Part shown: one piece after another, positions 46,336-57,610 of the stretch
How positions within the stretch are numbered: position 1 is the stretch's first letter
Layout: the number at the start of each line of letters is the position of its first letter
Assembly: GCF_932294415.1 (NCBI RefSeq)
Contig: NC_065536.1
Coordinates: forward strand, 3,224,001-3,288,000
From: Quercus robur
Taxonomy: Eukaryota; Streptophyta; Magnoliopsida; Fagales; Fagaceae
Reading direction: 5' to 3'
Length of the DNA stretch: 64,000 bases
The notes under the pieces: model-generated
Databases searched by the model: none
What the model was told of the DNA's origin: nothing
What the model saw: only the letters and a program-made list of their open reading frames with translations
Program-made: the position numbers and the translations under genes

Positions 46336-47434
46336 TACAACACTTTTATAATAAATTATAGGTCATTAGTTGTTATTGGTTCTAATTTGAACTTATCACT
46401 GAATTTACTTTTTTTTATCTCAACAATAACAACCCATAACAACTTGCTGCTTAGGATTTGTTATGAAAAATATGAGTATGATTCTCTCTAAAAAAAATGA
46501 TTTGTTGTGAAAATATTATGGACATATCATTTCTCCTGTCTTAAAAGAAAAAATTAAACACAACTTCTCACATTTATTAGGATTCTTTAATTAAATTCAA
46601 TCATGTGATTCACTCTCACAAATGAAATGCAAAATGATATTATCTTCTCTCAAGATAAATAAATTCAAGTGCATGTCTTATTGGTCTATGTAGACACGTG
46701 AGTCAATTTTATTGGTCTTGTAAATCAATTTTATCCACGCTTCAAAATGGCATAAAAGTCCACTTGCCTTAGTGATGTACTAACAACTATGCCTATTAAG
46801 GCTAGCAAACCAAAAATCTGAGCATTTGCCAAACTTCCAAGGGCAAAAATCCTGTTGAGTTTTAAACTTTAAAGCACAAGTTGATTCAACTGATTCCTTT
46901 TGATGGAAAGATATTTATGTGGTAGTCATAATTACCAAAACTTAATCAAAACCTTCAGCTCTCTCTCTCTCTCTCTCTATTAAAAAACAATTACATTCTA
47001 ACTCTCACTACAAAATTCAGTACTGAAATCTGTGTTATACTAGGAAGGATTAGGGATGACCCGCTGAAACTAATAAAGACTATACAAACATACAATTTAT
47101 GATAACATCTTAAAAAATGAAACAAAATTCAGTACAAAATATAAATATGCAATTCATGAATTATTAGTCGTAAATTGTCGATTAAATATAGCCGCATATA
47201 GTTTTTCCTTTAAAACTTGAAGCGACTAATTACATAATAACTCCAACTTTGCTGCTCCACTAGTGAACTATATACTGGAATTAAGCCCTATATACAACAA
47301 GCAGGAGTTCAGGAAAACAAAATTGCAGAGTGACAAGAAGCTAAGAAACACAGCCAGCAAAACAGAATCAATACAACTAAATAAAACTTGTATTGCTGGA
47401 AGGGTGTCTTGGCCGTAGTTCTTGACTTCTTGTT
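46336..47434. other. AT-rich stretch with MITE remnant
   Basis: 46336-46535 is the remainder of a palindromic Mutator-type MITE (ttgttattggttctaatttg ... gatttgttgtgaaaatatta). The rest shows no gene. A (CT)n run is at 46960-46978. Confidence 0.55.
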
Positions 47435-50085
47435 CTACCTTGGCCAGCACCTAAGATCATTGTTGGAACTGTTTTGATGGTTAAGGTAAGCCCTTGCTGA
47501 GTCATTTGCTGCAGGTCTGCTATCCACATCTGAGTTCTCCAATGCGTCTTGGTGTTCTTCTTCCAATTTTGCTATATTTGCTTATTGTTGGTGAGGATGA
47601 GACTATATACTGTTGGAAAATAGTGGAAGCTCAAAAAATTATCAGGATTGATTGTGAAAATATTTCAAGCTTAAGAAAGATCTCCAAAAAAACAATAGGA
47701 ACGAAGAAAATTAATCCAAAAGAAAATAGACACAAAACACCAAGAATTTACGTGGTTCGGCAATAGCCTACATTCATGGGCAATGACGAACAAATTTCAA
47801 TATAACAAATTTGTGATAATACAAATCGGTGTAGAGTCACTCTCACAAACCCAAATCTCGAATACACCCAAATAACTCTCTCTCACAAATACAAAACCAA
47901 AGAACCAAATACGAACCAAAGGTTCACAAATACCAAATACGAATACTAAATACCAAATACCAATTGCGCACAAACCAAAGAGAGAGCCACAAATCAAATC
48001 CAAAAGTTGCAATGCACCAAGAGAGAGCAAATCACCAAACCATAGAACCAAAACCAAGCAGTAACAAAACCTCTCTCACAATTCCAAGTTGCAACCCACA
48101 AATATCAAATAACCAAACCAAGAGAGAGCCTCTTTTTCTCACACCCTCTCATCTCTCTCTCTCTAATTTTCTATAGCAGCACTATGCTTATATAGGAGAC
48201 TTGAGTTGGCTAGTAATCCAAAACTAACAAGGACTAGACTTCTTATCCACACACAAAAGGAGAATCACTCCTATTCCAAATGGAACTCAAAATTAAGTGG
48301 TAAACAAAACTTCTAATAAATTTTGATAACTTCAAACAACAGTAACCCTAACCCAAAAGGAATAAAATTTCTTCCTTATCCAAATCCAACAAGAAGTCAA
48401 ACTCCTAATTCAAGCCATATTCTACAAATCTCCACCTTGGCTTGAATTCCATCAAGCCTCACAAACGACATTTGCAGACCACCAAATACAAATCCTTAAC
48501 AAGTCTCTACCTTGACAAGACATCTTTCAAACCACAAATTCAAAGCACTCAATCAAATCAGAGCCTAACCATAAAAAGTGCAAATTATCCAAAACCACTT
48601 CTAAATGCGCCAATGGACACCAAATGCACCCAAAGATGGTGCCAAATCCAAATAAGAGTCCAAAACAAAGTGCATATCACCACAAACGAAACTTCTCTGT
48701 CGCCACCACCAAAGCCCCTATGGGCTAATTCAAATTATAAATATTGAACAAGTCCAAGCAACACTTGAACTTGTGCAAAGGCTTAATCACCATGTCACCA
48801 CCAAAAATAACATCCTTAGCCAAACACAAACGAATAGTGCCACAAGCTTGTCTATTAATCTTTTCCTAATCCTTGTCTGACATCCCTTTAGGTTTGTCTT
48901 CCAAAGTAATATCCAACTCTTGTTGGACCAAGACATCCATAACTTCACATTGCCACATACCAAAGTTATTCATTCCATCAAATTCCTCTACTTCAAATTC
49001 AGCATTAGAAACCATCATCCTAACACACCAAAGGTTTTGCAGAAGACTCTAGCAAAGCTTTTTCAGAAGAATCCGCCGAAGATTTTGTAGAGGAATCACT
49101 TGACATCTTTCTCCCCAATAATCAGATTCACAAACCAATCACCAAAATCTCCAAAGAGAACAAATCCAAACACCTAGGTAGTGGACCTTAGCTCTAATAC
49201 TAGTTTGTTGTACAATAGCGGAAGCTCAAAAAATTATCAAGACTGATTTTGAAAATATTTCAGGCTTAAGAAAGATCTCCAAACAAACAATAGGAACGAA
49301 GAAAATTAATCCAAAAGAAAATAGACACAAAACACCAAGAATTTGCGTGGTTTAGCAATAGCTTACATCCATGGGCGAGAATGAACAAATTTCACTATAA
49401 CAAATTTGTGATAATACAAATTGGTGTAGAGGCACTCTCACAAACCCAAATCTCAAATATACCCAAATAACTCTCCCTCACAAATACAAAATCAAAGAAC
49501 CAAAAACGAAACCAAAGAACCAAAGGTTCACAAATACCAAATACGAATATCAAATACCAATTGCGCACAAACCAAAAAGAGCTACAAATCAAATCTAAAA
49601 GTTGCAATGCACCAAGAGAGAGCAAATCACTAAACCACAGAACCAAAACCAAGCGGTAACAAAACCACTCTCACAATTCCAAATTGCAACCCACAAATAT
49701 CAAATAACCAAACCAGGAGAGAACCTCTTTTTCTCACACCCTCTCATCTCTCTCTCTCTAGTTTTTTGTAGCAGCACTATGCTTATATAGGAGACTTAAG
49801 TCAGCTAGTAATTCAAAACCAAAAAGGACTAGACTTCTTTTCCACACACAAAAGGAGAATCACTCCTATTCCAAATAGAACTCAAAATTAAGTGCTAGAC
49901 AAAACTTCTAATAAAGTTTGATAACTTCAAACAACAGTAACCCAAAAGGAATAAAATTCCTTACTTATCCAAATCCATCAAGGAGTCGAACTCCTAATTC
50001 AAGCCATATTCTACATATACCATATAAAACAAGTTCTTTGGCCTTGAGGACAACTCCCAAGATAGCTTTCTGGCTAGCTTCTATA
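47435..50085 (-). CDS. Two 3' exons of an unidentified gene, intron carrying an LTR element
   Basis: Upstream exon about 50085-50023: EASQKAILGVVLKAKELVLY, ending TATATG|GTATA. Downstream exon 47571-47435: after ATATAG comes KLEEEHQDALENSDV, DSRPAANDSARAYLN, HQNSSNNDLRCWPR and TAG. The split codon G|CA joins in phase (Ala), which supports splicing. The intron holds the copia-like element 47611-50015, inserted just beside the donor. I do not recognise the family; the sequence looks helical and charged. Further upstream exons were not found; duplicated PPR flank begins at about 50150. It may be a gene remnant. Confidence 0.4.
47611..50015 (-). mobile_element. Small non-autonomous copia-like LTR element
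   Basis: LTR-like direct repeats 47611-48426 (816 bp) and 49206-50015 (810 bp) with TG...CA ends and a perfect 5-bp duplication tatac (47606-47610, 50016-50020). On the minus strand the 5' LTR is followed by ...TAGTATTAGAGCTAAGG, close to the initiator-Met tRNA primer site (TGGTATCAGAGC). The other LTR is preceded by a purine-rich CCAAGGTGGAGATT. The interior is only about 780 bp (48427-49205), without gag or pol. Confidence 0.85.
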
Positions 50086-50149
50086 TTTTGGGTCCATGTG
50101 AGATTTTGAGAAGTCCATAAAATGTAGTCGATCACTAACAAATGAATTA

Positions 50150-50769
50150 TTCTTTAGCAAGCTATATGGTCACAATTTTGGAGTTTTAAACTTATTTCTT
50201 TTGCTACTTTAAATAGTAAATGTCAATATGATTAAGCTGTAAAGTTAATTTTATATTGCACTACAAGCTAAGTTGCCTTTCTCTTAGACAAGGCAAGGGG
50301 AAGCACGTACATAATTACCAGCAACCTCCTTGAGTTGAAAAACCAACCTACACAAATAACAATTGCTTTCTAGTCCACAATAGCACCACAAAGCTTATAA
50401 GGAAAGAAAAAAAAAATCAGTTGTCATAAATGCATAAATAATTTTCTGCGCAATTAATGTAATAGATTGTGATACAACATGTTTGAACAATATAGTACCA
50501 TTCCATAACATTGAACATACATCTCATAAATCTTATTTCATCAGATAGAAAACTTAATTTGACATGCCAATAGGCATACAAGTGTCTCAAACTCTACAAT
50601 TTACAATAACAACAAATTGCAATAACTTCTCAGCAGTCAAATTTTCAAAGGAAGGAAATAAAATTTAAAATGAAAAATAAAATAAAGAACTACTTTCAGC
50701 AAATATACATACTCTTATAGATGGACTACCAAGGGAAAGTTGTTCTTGACTTAAAAGCCTTCATACAAG
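50150..50769. repeat. Duplicated PPR 3' flank, copy B
   Basis: Homologous to 25640-26700 (for example agctatatggtcacaattttgg / agctatatgatcacaggtttgg; ctaagttgcctttctctta / ctaagttgcctctctctca) and to 53170-53830. Non-coding. Confidence 0.75.
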
Positions 50770-51760
50770 TTATTGGAGTAATTCTTGAAGTGCATTATCT
50801 CCTAAATTTGTAGATAACAAGTCAATCAACATGGATGTAGTGGACACATTTGCTGAAAAACCCTTGTCAACCATTATTTTGACAAGTTTCATAGCCTTCG
50901 GTGTCTCATTGTGTTGCGATAACCCTTGGACAATTGTGTTATATGTGCGATCGTTAGGTGAACAACCATGGACAAAATGGGCTTCTGCCCTTTTTGGGCA
51001 AAGTAATTAGTCTTTTGCCCTTATTCCCAAACTAAATAGGGAAATGCCCCTCTTTTGAAAATCGAGTTTTTCAAAATCGATTTAAGCCCTATAGTGACGT
51101 TTTCAAGGACCTATAGTGACGTTTATAAAGACCTATAGTGGCGTTTTGTAACTTGATATCCATGAAATTGAGTTATAGGTAATTTAATTGCTTATAACTC
51201 GATTTTATGGATATCAAGTTATAAAACGTCACTATAGGTTTTTAAAATGTCACTATAGGTCCTTAAAAACGTCACTATAGGGCTCCAGAATTTTTTTTTT
51301 TTTTTTTAACTCGATTTTGAGAAACTCGATTTTCAAAAGAGGGGCATTTCCCTATTTAGTTTGGGAAGAAGGGCAAAAGGCTAATTACTTTACCCAAAAA
51401 GGGTAGAAGCCCATTTTGTCCGAACAACCATTCCCATCCATTTTTTCAAGCAGCTCACTTGTTTCATCTAGTAGTCCCTCTTTGCAAAGCCCTTTGATCA
51501 TGGTGTATGTCCTAACATTAGGTTGCAATCCTTTTAACGGTAGACTATTAAAGAGTTCCCTTGCAGCTGTAAGTTTCTTGATATTACACAAACCGTCAAT
51601 CAAGATGTTGTAGACTACAATATCGTGGTCCAACTTTTTGTCTTCCATCTCTTGAAACAATGCCATCGCCTCACCAATTTTGTTGTTCTTACAATGGCCA
51701 TCCAACAAGATAGCATAGGTTATCTTGTTGAAAGACATTTTAAACCCTGTCCACAGCATC
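50770..51760 (-). pseudogene. PPR pseudogene split by a foldback MULE
   Basis: The C-terminal part of a PPR gene homologous to 26701-28451. The 51432-51760 part has ITYAILLDGHCKNNKIGEAM, DIVVYNILIDGLCNIKKL and LLEKMDGNGC. The part 50960-50770 continues to DNALQELLQ and a TAA. The element 50970-51421 interrupts it. Upstream of about 51745 the match stops, so the N-terminal repeats are lost. It cannot make a full protein. Confidence 0.85.
50970..51421. mobile_element. Foldback MULE/MITE inserted in the PPR pseudogene
   Basis: A near-perfect palindrome. The termini GGACAAAATGGGC and GCCCATTTTGTCC are exact. The 10-bp duplication gaacaaccat is exact (50960-50969, 51422-51431). Within the arms, 'acctatagtgacgtt' recurs three times in one arm and inverted in the other. 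452 bp, no coding capacity. Confidence 0.9.
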
Positions 51761-51939
51761 ATCATTTTTTTTTTGTGACACAACTGATTCATTATTTTAG
51801 AAAAAACATACCATACTAAGATTGTTTTTTTCTCAAAAAAAAAAAAAAAAATCTCTGAAAAATGAAATATAATTATTTTTAAAATCAGTCAAAAAACTAA
51901 ATTTTCTCCTCTCTAACACACTTGTTAAGTTATATAAAT

Positions 51940-52107
51940 GAGAAATGTTATGTCAACAACATTTTCACAACAAATTTTAAATGACAGATTGTTATTGGAT
52001 GTTATGAGTGGGGAAAAAAGTAATTTAAATTATGGATTCAAATTAGAATCAATAAAAACATAGTACCTATGATTTGTTGTAAATGTGTTATCAATGTAAC
52101 ACTTCTC
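51940..52107. mobile_element. Palindromic Mutator-type MITE
   Basis: 168 bp with a perfect 9-bp duplication tatataaat (51931-51939, 52108-52116). The termini GAGAAATGTTATGTC and, inverted, GAGAAGTGTTACATT extend about 45 bp each, including acaacaaat. Same family as the copies at 36805, 37227 and 46321. Confidence 0.9.
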
Positions 52108-52116
52108 TATATAAAT

Positions 52117-52660
52117 ATTTCATTCTTACAAGAATACACATTGCAATTGAATGAAGATTTATTTATGAGCATGGATAGCTTTCTTTTTCTTTTTTTGGGT
52201 AAAAATGTAAAATACTTTTTCTGGTCCTTAAACTTAGTGAAAGATTTTTGTTAAATAGTTTAGAGACAAAAATATAGTTGAAAAAAAATAACATTCTTCA
52301 ATAATTTAGGATGAAAAAAAATAAGAGTTTAAGGACAAAAGTGAAAACCTTTTCAATAGTTTAAGAATGAAAAAAAAAAAAAAAAGGTTTAAATTTAGGG
52401 ACAAAAAATCTAAATTTTTGATAAATTTTAAGTACCAAAATAGTAATTTGCCATTATTTTTTTTTAGATATAATGGGAAACTCATTTAAGCTCACTAATT
52501 TGACAATATTTTGTTTATTTATAGCTAAATCTTCAATAGCTTCTCATTTGGATACATAGAATAAAGGTGGTCTCTCACATGAAAGCAGTTATTATCCTTG
52601 TGTATGAATAGCACACCGCTAAGGTGTGCATTATGAGCTCGCATGAATTAATTAGCTAAT
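52117..52660. other. AT-rich intergenic stretch
   Basis: Only AT-rich DNA with A-runs (about 52369-52385); no gene or element edge was recognised. Confidence 0.5.
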
Positions 52661-52669
52661 AGGATGATG

Positions 52670-52805
52670 GGTAGTCACAATCTCTCCCAACTTGAGCTTG
52701 TACAAAATGGTAGTCTTGCCCGCTGCATGAAGACCCACCATTAGAATTAATACGCATCTCCTTGGCAAAAGGCCAGCTAAAAAGCTTGGTGAAAGACAAC
52801 CCCAT
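52670..52805 (-). pseudogene. ARF-type small GTPase fragment
   Basis: An ATG at 52805 opens [19 protein letters not shown]; after a small frame change comes [20 protein letters not shown] then EIVTT, where similarity stops. This is the N terminus of an ADP-ribosylation factor: the myristoylated MGLxF start, amphipathic helix and P-loop. ARFs recruit coats to Golgi membranes. The usual GLDAAGKTT reads GLHAAGKTT, one Lys of AKKEMRI is lost, and two extra bases break the frame near 52740. Nothing after the first domain remains. It is a pseudogene fragment. Confidence 0.8.
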
Positions 52806-53169
52806 CTTTTATCTCAAGCTAAATTCCTGAAATCCCAAGTCAAAGACCAAATCAAATCAACCTAAAAAGAAAACATTCATACATATATACATGCACATGA
52901 CATTGTTCCTAATAGTACATTAAACACAATATTCAAAACCATGATTATTGGAATGGGACCAGTAGGTGGAGATACTATATAGTCATCTCATTATAATGAT
53001 TCTTGCAGTAACCTATATGACTTTTATAAGTCTTGTGTATTTCGAAAAGCTTCGTTTTCTTTAAGCATAACATCACTAACTTGACTTGAAACCTAACCCA
53101 ATGTTAGCCTAGGAATTCACAATCTACGTGCCACAAAATGAAATTACAAAAATTAATCCAAAAGAATTA

Positions 53170-53830
53170 GGTCTTTGTGTCCGTGTTCGATTGAAAAGTC
53201 CATGAAATGTAATTAATCACTAAAAAAAGAACTATTCTTCAGGTATATACGTTTGGAGTTTCCCAACTTATTTCATTTACTTAATTTAAATCGTAAATGT
53301 TAAAATGACGAAGCTATGAAGTTAATTTTGTATTGCACTACAACCTAAGTTGCCTCTCTCTTAGACAATTCAAAGAGAAGCATATACAAAATTATCAGCT
53401 AACGCCTTGAGTTGATAAACCAACCAAGCAAGACTAATCAAATTTGAATTTAGTCCACTGCACAATACCACAAAGCTTATAAGGGGAGAAAAAGAAAAAA
53501 AGAAAAAAAAATCATTTTGCTTACATGCATGCATAAATAACTTGCTGCACTATATAACATGATGAGACAATGTACATGTGTGTTTGAACATTACATCTAT
53601 ATTACTATTCCATAACAATGAATATACATCTCATAAATTTAAAATCAGATAGAAATTAAAGCTTTAATTTGACATGCCAATAGGCGTACAAGTGTCTAAA
53701 TTTCTACAATAAATAAATAAATATATGTGTATATATATATATATATATGTTTTTATAAACCTAAACTCTACAATTTACAATAAAAATATATTGCAATAAC
53801 CTTTTAGCAGTCAATTTTTCAAAAAGAAAA
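53170..53830. repeat. Duplicated PPR 3' flank, copy C (first part)
   Basis: Homologous to 50110-50650 and 25640-26150 (attgcactacaacctaagttgcctctctct; gacatgccaataggcgtacaag). The continuation towards the PPR 3' end lies at 57470-57610, so about 3.6 kb was inserted between. Confidence 0.7.
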
Positions 53831-54410
53831 TTTCACAAAATTAAGATCAAAACAAAGGATCCATTTGGCCAGGACTCCGAGTTAAGGGGGCTGAAGTATA
53901 AAAATATATATATTATGAAACCTCAAATTTTTTTTTTTTTTATTGAATATTATGAAACTCCAATTAATATTAATAAATCAAGGCAGTCAATTTGACTAAG
54001 GAAACAAAATATTTCTGTACTAGTTTATACCCGTATGCCGTTTTGGAATTACTATTACTTTAATATATATATTTATTGCACATTATATAATATCAATATA
54101 TTAACATGATATATAGTAATATAAAAATATATTATTTTTAAACTAGAATTATATTATCTTTACTTTAGTTTTCTGTTTCCCACCCATTGACCCACCTACA
54201 AGCCAGGCTTTTTGTTTTTGTTTTCATCTGATTTATTCTCCTCCACCCATTCTTTATCTTCTAGACATTTCTTTTTCTTTTCTTTTTCTTTTTCTCAACC
54301 TTTTCCATATCCACACAATTAATCATTTTTATTTCTCCCCTCTCCTTCTTCAACTTGTTTCTCTTTCTTTGTTTCATCTTCTTCATTTTTCTTTATTTCA
54401 TCCATTGTAA

Positions 54411-54448
<38 letters not shown>

Positions 54449-55002
54449 GTCCTTCAAAACATCAATTATGCACGTATATGTGTGCTCAATCTGCTATTGT
54501 GTTGTGTTGTAACGACTCTACCTCTTTGCCTTTCTTTTTAGTTTAGTGTCTCTCACTCTCTCTTAGTAAGGGATTTTTATTTTATTTTTTCCTTTGGGAA
54601 TTTGATGGAAGGATCGAAACTTTAAATTTGTAGATTAGTTTTGTTTCAAATATTTTAAAGGGTTGGCCTTTTTTTATTTTGGTAAAATTGGTAGATTGAG
54701 CTTAATTATTTTTGTAACCTTGCTATTGGTGATTTTGTTATTGGGCTTATTTTTTTTGGAGCTTGCTATTTTTAAGGGAGCCTAAGTATAATTTTGTTGA
54801 AAAAAAAAATGCTAAATTAGTACCTATATATATACACTATTTTTTTTTTTCCAAATTCTAGAAGCCAAAGCATGGCTTCGTCCCTGCATTTGGCTCCGCA
54901 TTTTCTGAACTAAAACACATGTTATTGGAAGAAAACGCTTGAAGCCATGTGTTGCTTTGCGTTTTACTAAAAATCATGGTTTTAAAAACGACAAAAAGGC
55001 AC
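53831..55002. other. Intergenic stretch with (CT)n
   Basis: Part of the DNA that separates the two pieces of duplicated copy C. It holds TA runs (about 53728-53750) and (CT)n at 54414-54444. No gene was supported. Confidence 0.5.
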
Positions 55003-55003
55003 G

Positions 55004-55102
55004 ATTTTTTTTTTTTTTTGGCTGGGTAATTGCGGGGATAGAACTCCCGAATTTAAATGTTACAACAGAACCGGGTGCCACTGGGCTACAAGGCCCAGTG
55101 GC
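55004..55102 (-). mobile_element. Short SINE (minus strand)
   Basis: A 13-bp duplication acaaaaaggcacg is perfect (54991-55003, 55103-55115). On the minus strand the body reads from gccactgggccttgtagccc, with an A-box TAGCCCAGTGGC and a B-box-like GAGTTCTATCCCC, and ends in poly(A) (the plus-strand T-run 55005-55019). Its 5' end forms a hairpin, gccactgggc/gcccagtggc. Confidence 0.8.
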
Positions 55103-55115
55103 ACAAAAAGGCACG

Positions 55116-55562
55116 GTTTTGGAACACAGTGAGAAGCAGCCTTTTATAAAACATTGGTATAAAAGTAAACTGTGTTTCTGAATAAAGTGGAGAATGACTA
55201 GAATACCCTATCAAAAACCCATTGCATTGTCACGTAGCGTGCCTTGCTGCTGTCTATTTTTTCTGTAGTTTTTGTCTCTCCTCTTTGGCTTGTTATTTCC
55301 TTGCCACTGTCCTCCACCATTTTTCATGATCTAAATGTTGTGGGCACAGGCAAAAATTGGAGCAAAACTTCAGTATGGACTAGCGCCCATGGTCATGTGG
55401 ACTTGAAAAGAAGAGACTGAAAAGAAGATAAACAAGAAAAGAATCCTATAATAGGAGATGAACATGGGAAAAATACTATTAAATATAAAACAATAAGTGG
55501 TGTACTGGTCTATATGGTGGGCCTCTTAACGTGTAGGGTCTTGTTATTGGCTTTAAGGCTGT
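55116..55562. other. Intergenic stretch
   Basis: No gene, element end or repeat was recognised. Confidence 0.5.
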
Positions 55563-55570
55563 ATTGTTGT

Positions 55571-56762
55571 TAGACATGGCAAAACGGGCGGGGCGGGGCG
55601 GGTTTGGATCGGGTCAATCGGGTCACGGGTCAAATGGGTCACGGATCAAAAACGGGTCATTTTAAGCAGGTTGAAAATCGGGTTCGGGTCAATTGGGTTG
55701 CGGGTCAGGTCGGGTTGACCCATATTTTTCACATGAAATTTTTTATTTTTTATTTTTTATTTTTTTTATAAAGAAAACAATATGTATTTGTCATTTGGAT
55801 AGTTATGCAACATATTACTTGATGTAAAATGCATTATTTTGCATTCACTACTTATATCAAGAATAAACTCAGTTAAACTTATTAATATTTATTCAATAAT
55901 TTTAAAATTATACAAATCCTAACATTGCTATCTAAAACAAAACAACACAAAGATAAGTAAAACAAATATACAAGTTTTATTTTTACACAATATCAACATT
56001 CCAAAAAAAAAAAAATTACAAATGACTTATTAGATAACTCATTTGATAAAGAATAAAAACATATAAGAAAGTTACAATTTAAAAAATTAATTTTATAATC
56101 TATTATCAATTGTGGTTGACACTCTATTTCAATTTGAGATATACATTAAAGTTTGATTGCTTACTTACTTATTTATACCTAGTCTCTTTTATGAAGATCA
56201 TATCATTGTTAAGCAGCACACACTCTAGGAAATATCATAATTTATTTTGAAAAGCGGTTTATTTTGAACATAAATTGTTAAAAAATAGATCTAAGCATTC
56301 ATAATTTATGCTAATTTGATACTTTGGCTTTACTATTTTCACACTCGTGAATGTGTCTCACACATATCTACAATTTTAAATCTGTTTTTAACTTTATTGT
56401 AACCAGATCAATTATCTTGGCATATACTTTGCTATTTAATATCTAAAAATCTTTACTCATTACAGAATGTTCAACCATTTATTTTTCAATTAATTTGCAT
56501 GCAGTTATGTAAATGTATCAATTGTTTCCTTAAAGCTCACAATAAACAATTAAACCAATATTGTCTTAATTTCACTATTTTTTTTACCAAAAAAAAAAGT
56601 TTTAAAAAAATGGTTCGAGTTCGGGTCGGGTCGGGTTGACCTGCACAAAACACGGGTCGGGTCACGGGTCAACCCGTTTTTGCTTCGGGTCAAAAAAATC
56701 GAGTTCGGGTCGGGTATTTTTCGAGTCGGGTCGGAAAATTCTGACCCGTTTTGCCATGTCTA
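55571..56762. mobile_element. Non-autonomous hAT element with GGGTC-rich ends
   Basis: An 8-bp duplication attgttgt (55563-55570, 56763-56770) is perfect. The termini TAGACATGGCAAAACGGG and, inverted, TAGACATGGCAAAACGGG are identical over 18 bp. Subterminal zones of 150 bp are packed with cgggtcaa/gggtcgggt motifs, likely transposase binding sites by analogy with hAT elements. The middle is AT-rich with no transposase frame. Confidence 0.9.
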
Positions 56763-56989
56763 ATTGTTGTAGCTAGGTTGTTTACAAAATAGCCATTTAT
56801 ATATTTAAACTTGTAATTTCATTTTTTTTAATAAATGTCTATCTTTTTTATTTTTTTTATATATAATTAAAAAAAGTGACAGTGTACTTGTTGCCATTAC
56901 ACTATTAAATAAAAAGTTATTATTATATATCTTAAAGGATGGTAAAAGAATATAACAAAATAGTTATTTTTACCCAAAAAAGCAAAATA

Positions 56990-57049
<60 letters not shown>
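56990..57049. repeat. (TTA)n microsatellite
   Basis: About 20 copies of tta/att in an unbroken run. Confidence 0.95.
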
Positions 57050-57053
<4 letters not shown>

Positions 57054-57469
57054 CAATTGTTAATGATCATACTTCATAACATATTTTTCTTTAAAAAAAA
57101 AAAATTGTTGATTACATAAAAATAAAATGGCAAGATACCCTCAACATTAATATAGTTAAGTCCTTTTTGGGAATTTACATCTAAAACAACTATTTTATAT
57201 TTACATCATCCAACCGCTTATTTGTAATTTTAAAATTTGTGTTTTTAAAACGTACTTTTTAAAACAGCTTATCCAAATAGATCCAAAAACAAAGTGTACA
57301 AGGTAATTGCAAAGGAATGTGACAAAGTTTAAAATGAAAAAATAAAAAATAAAAATCTAATGACATGGAAAGAAACAACAACTTTTAAAAATTATATAAC
57401 TTTTTTTAAGTAAATAACTTTATTAATTAAAAAAGACCTAAATCATGTACAAAAAAAAGAAATTATATA

Positions 57470-57610
57470 ACACCTTTCAGCAAAATATACATACTTCTTA
57501 CAGATTGACTACCAAGATGTTAAATTATGAGAGTTGTTCTTGATGTTGGAAAACCAAAACCCTTCATACAAGTTATTGAAGTAATTCTTGAAGTGCTTTG
57601 TCTCTTTTTC
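57470..57610 (-). pseudogene. PPR 3' remnant, copy C (second part)
   Basis: On the minus strand DKALQELLQ and TAA match the C terminus of the PPR gene (NKALQELLHY) and its pseudogene (DNALQELLQ). The 3' flank (cttcatacaagttattgaag; agattgactaccaag) also matches 50690-50790. Upstream of 57610 similarity ends abruptly, so only about ten codons remain. Confidence 0.75.

Noticed and set aside
47797..49652. Hydrophobic minus-strand frames (LWFGDLLSLGALQLLDL type) in two copies
   Set aside because: They fall in both LTRs of the copia-like element and are repeat-derived, not a duplicated membrane protein gene.
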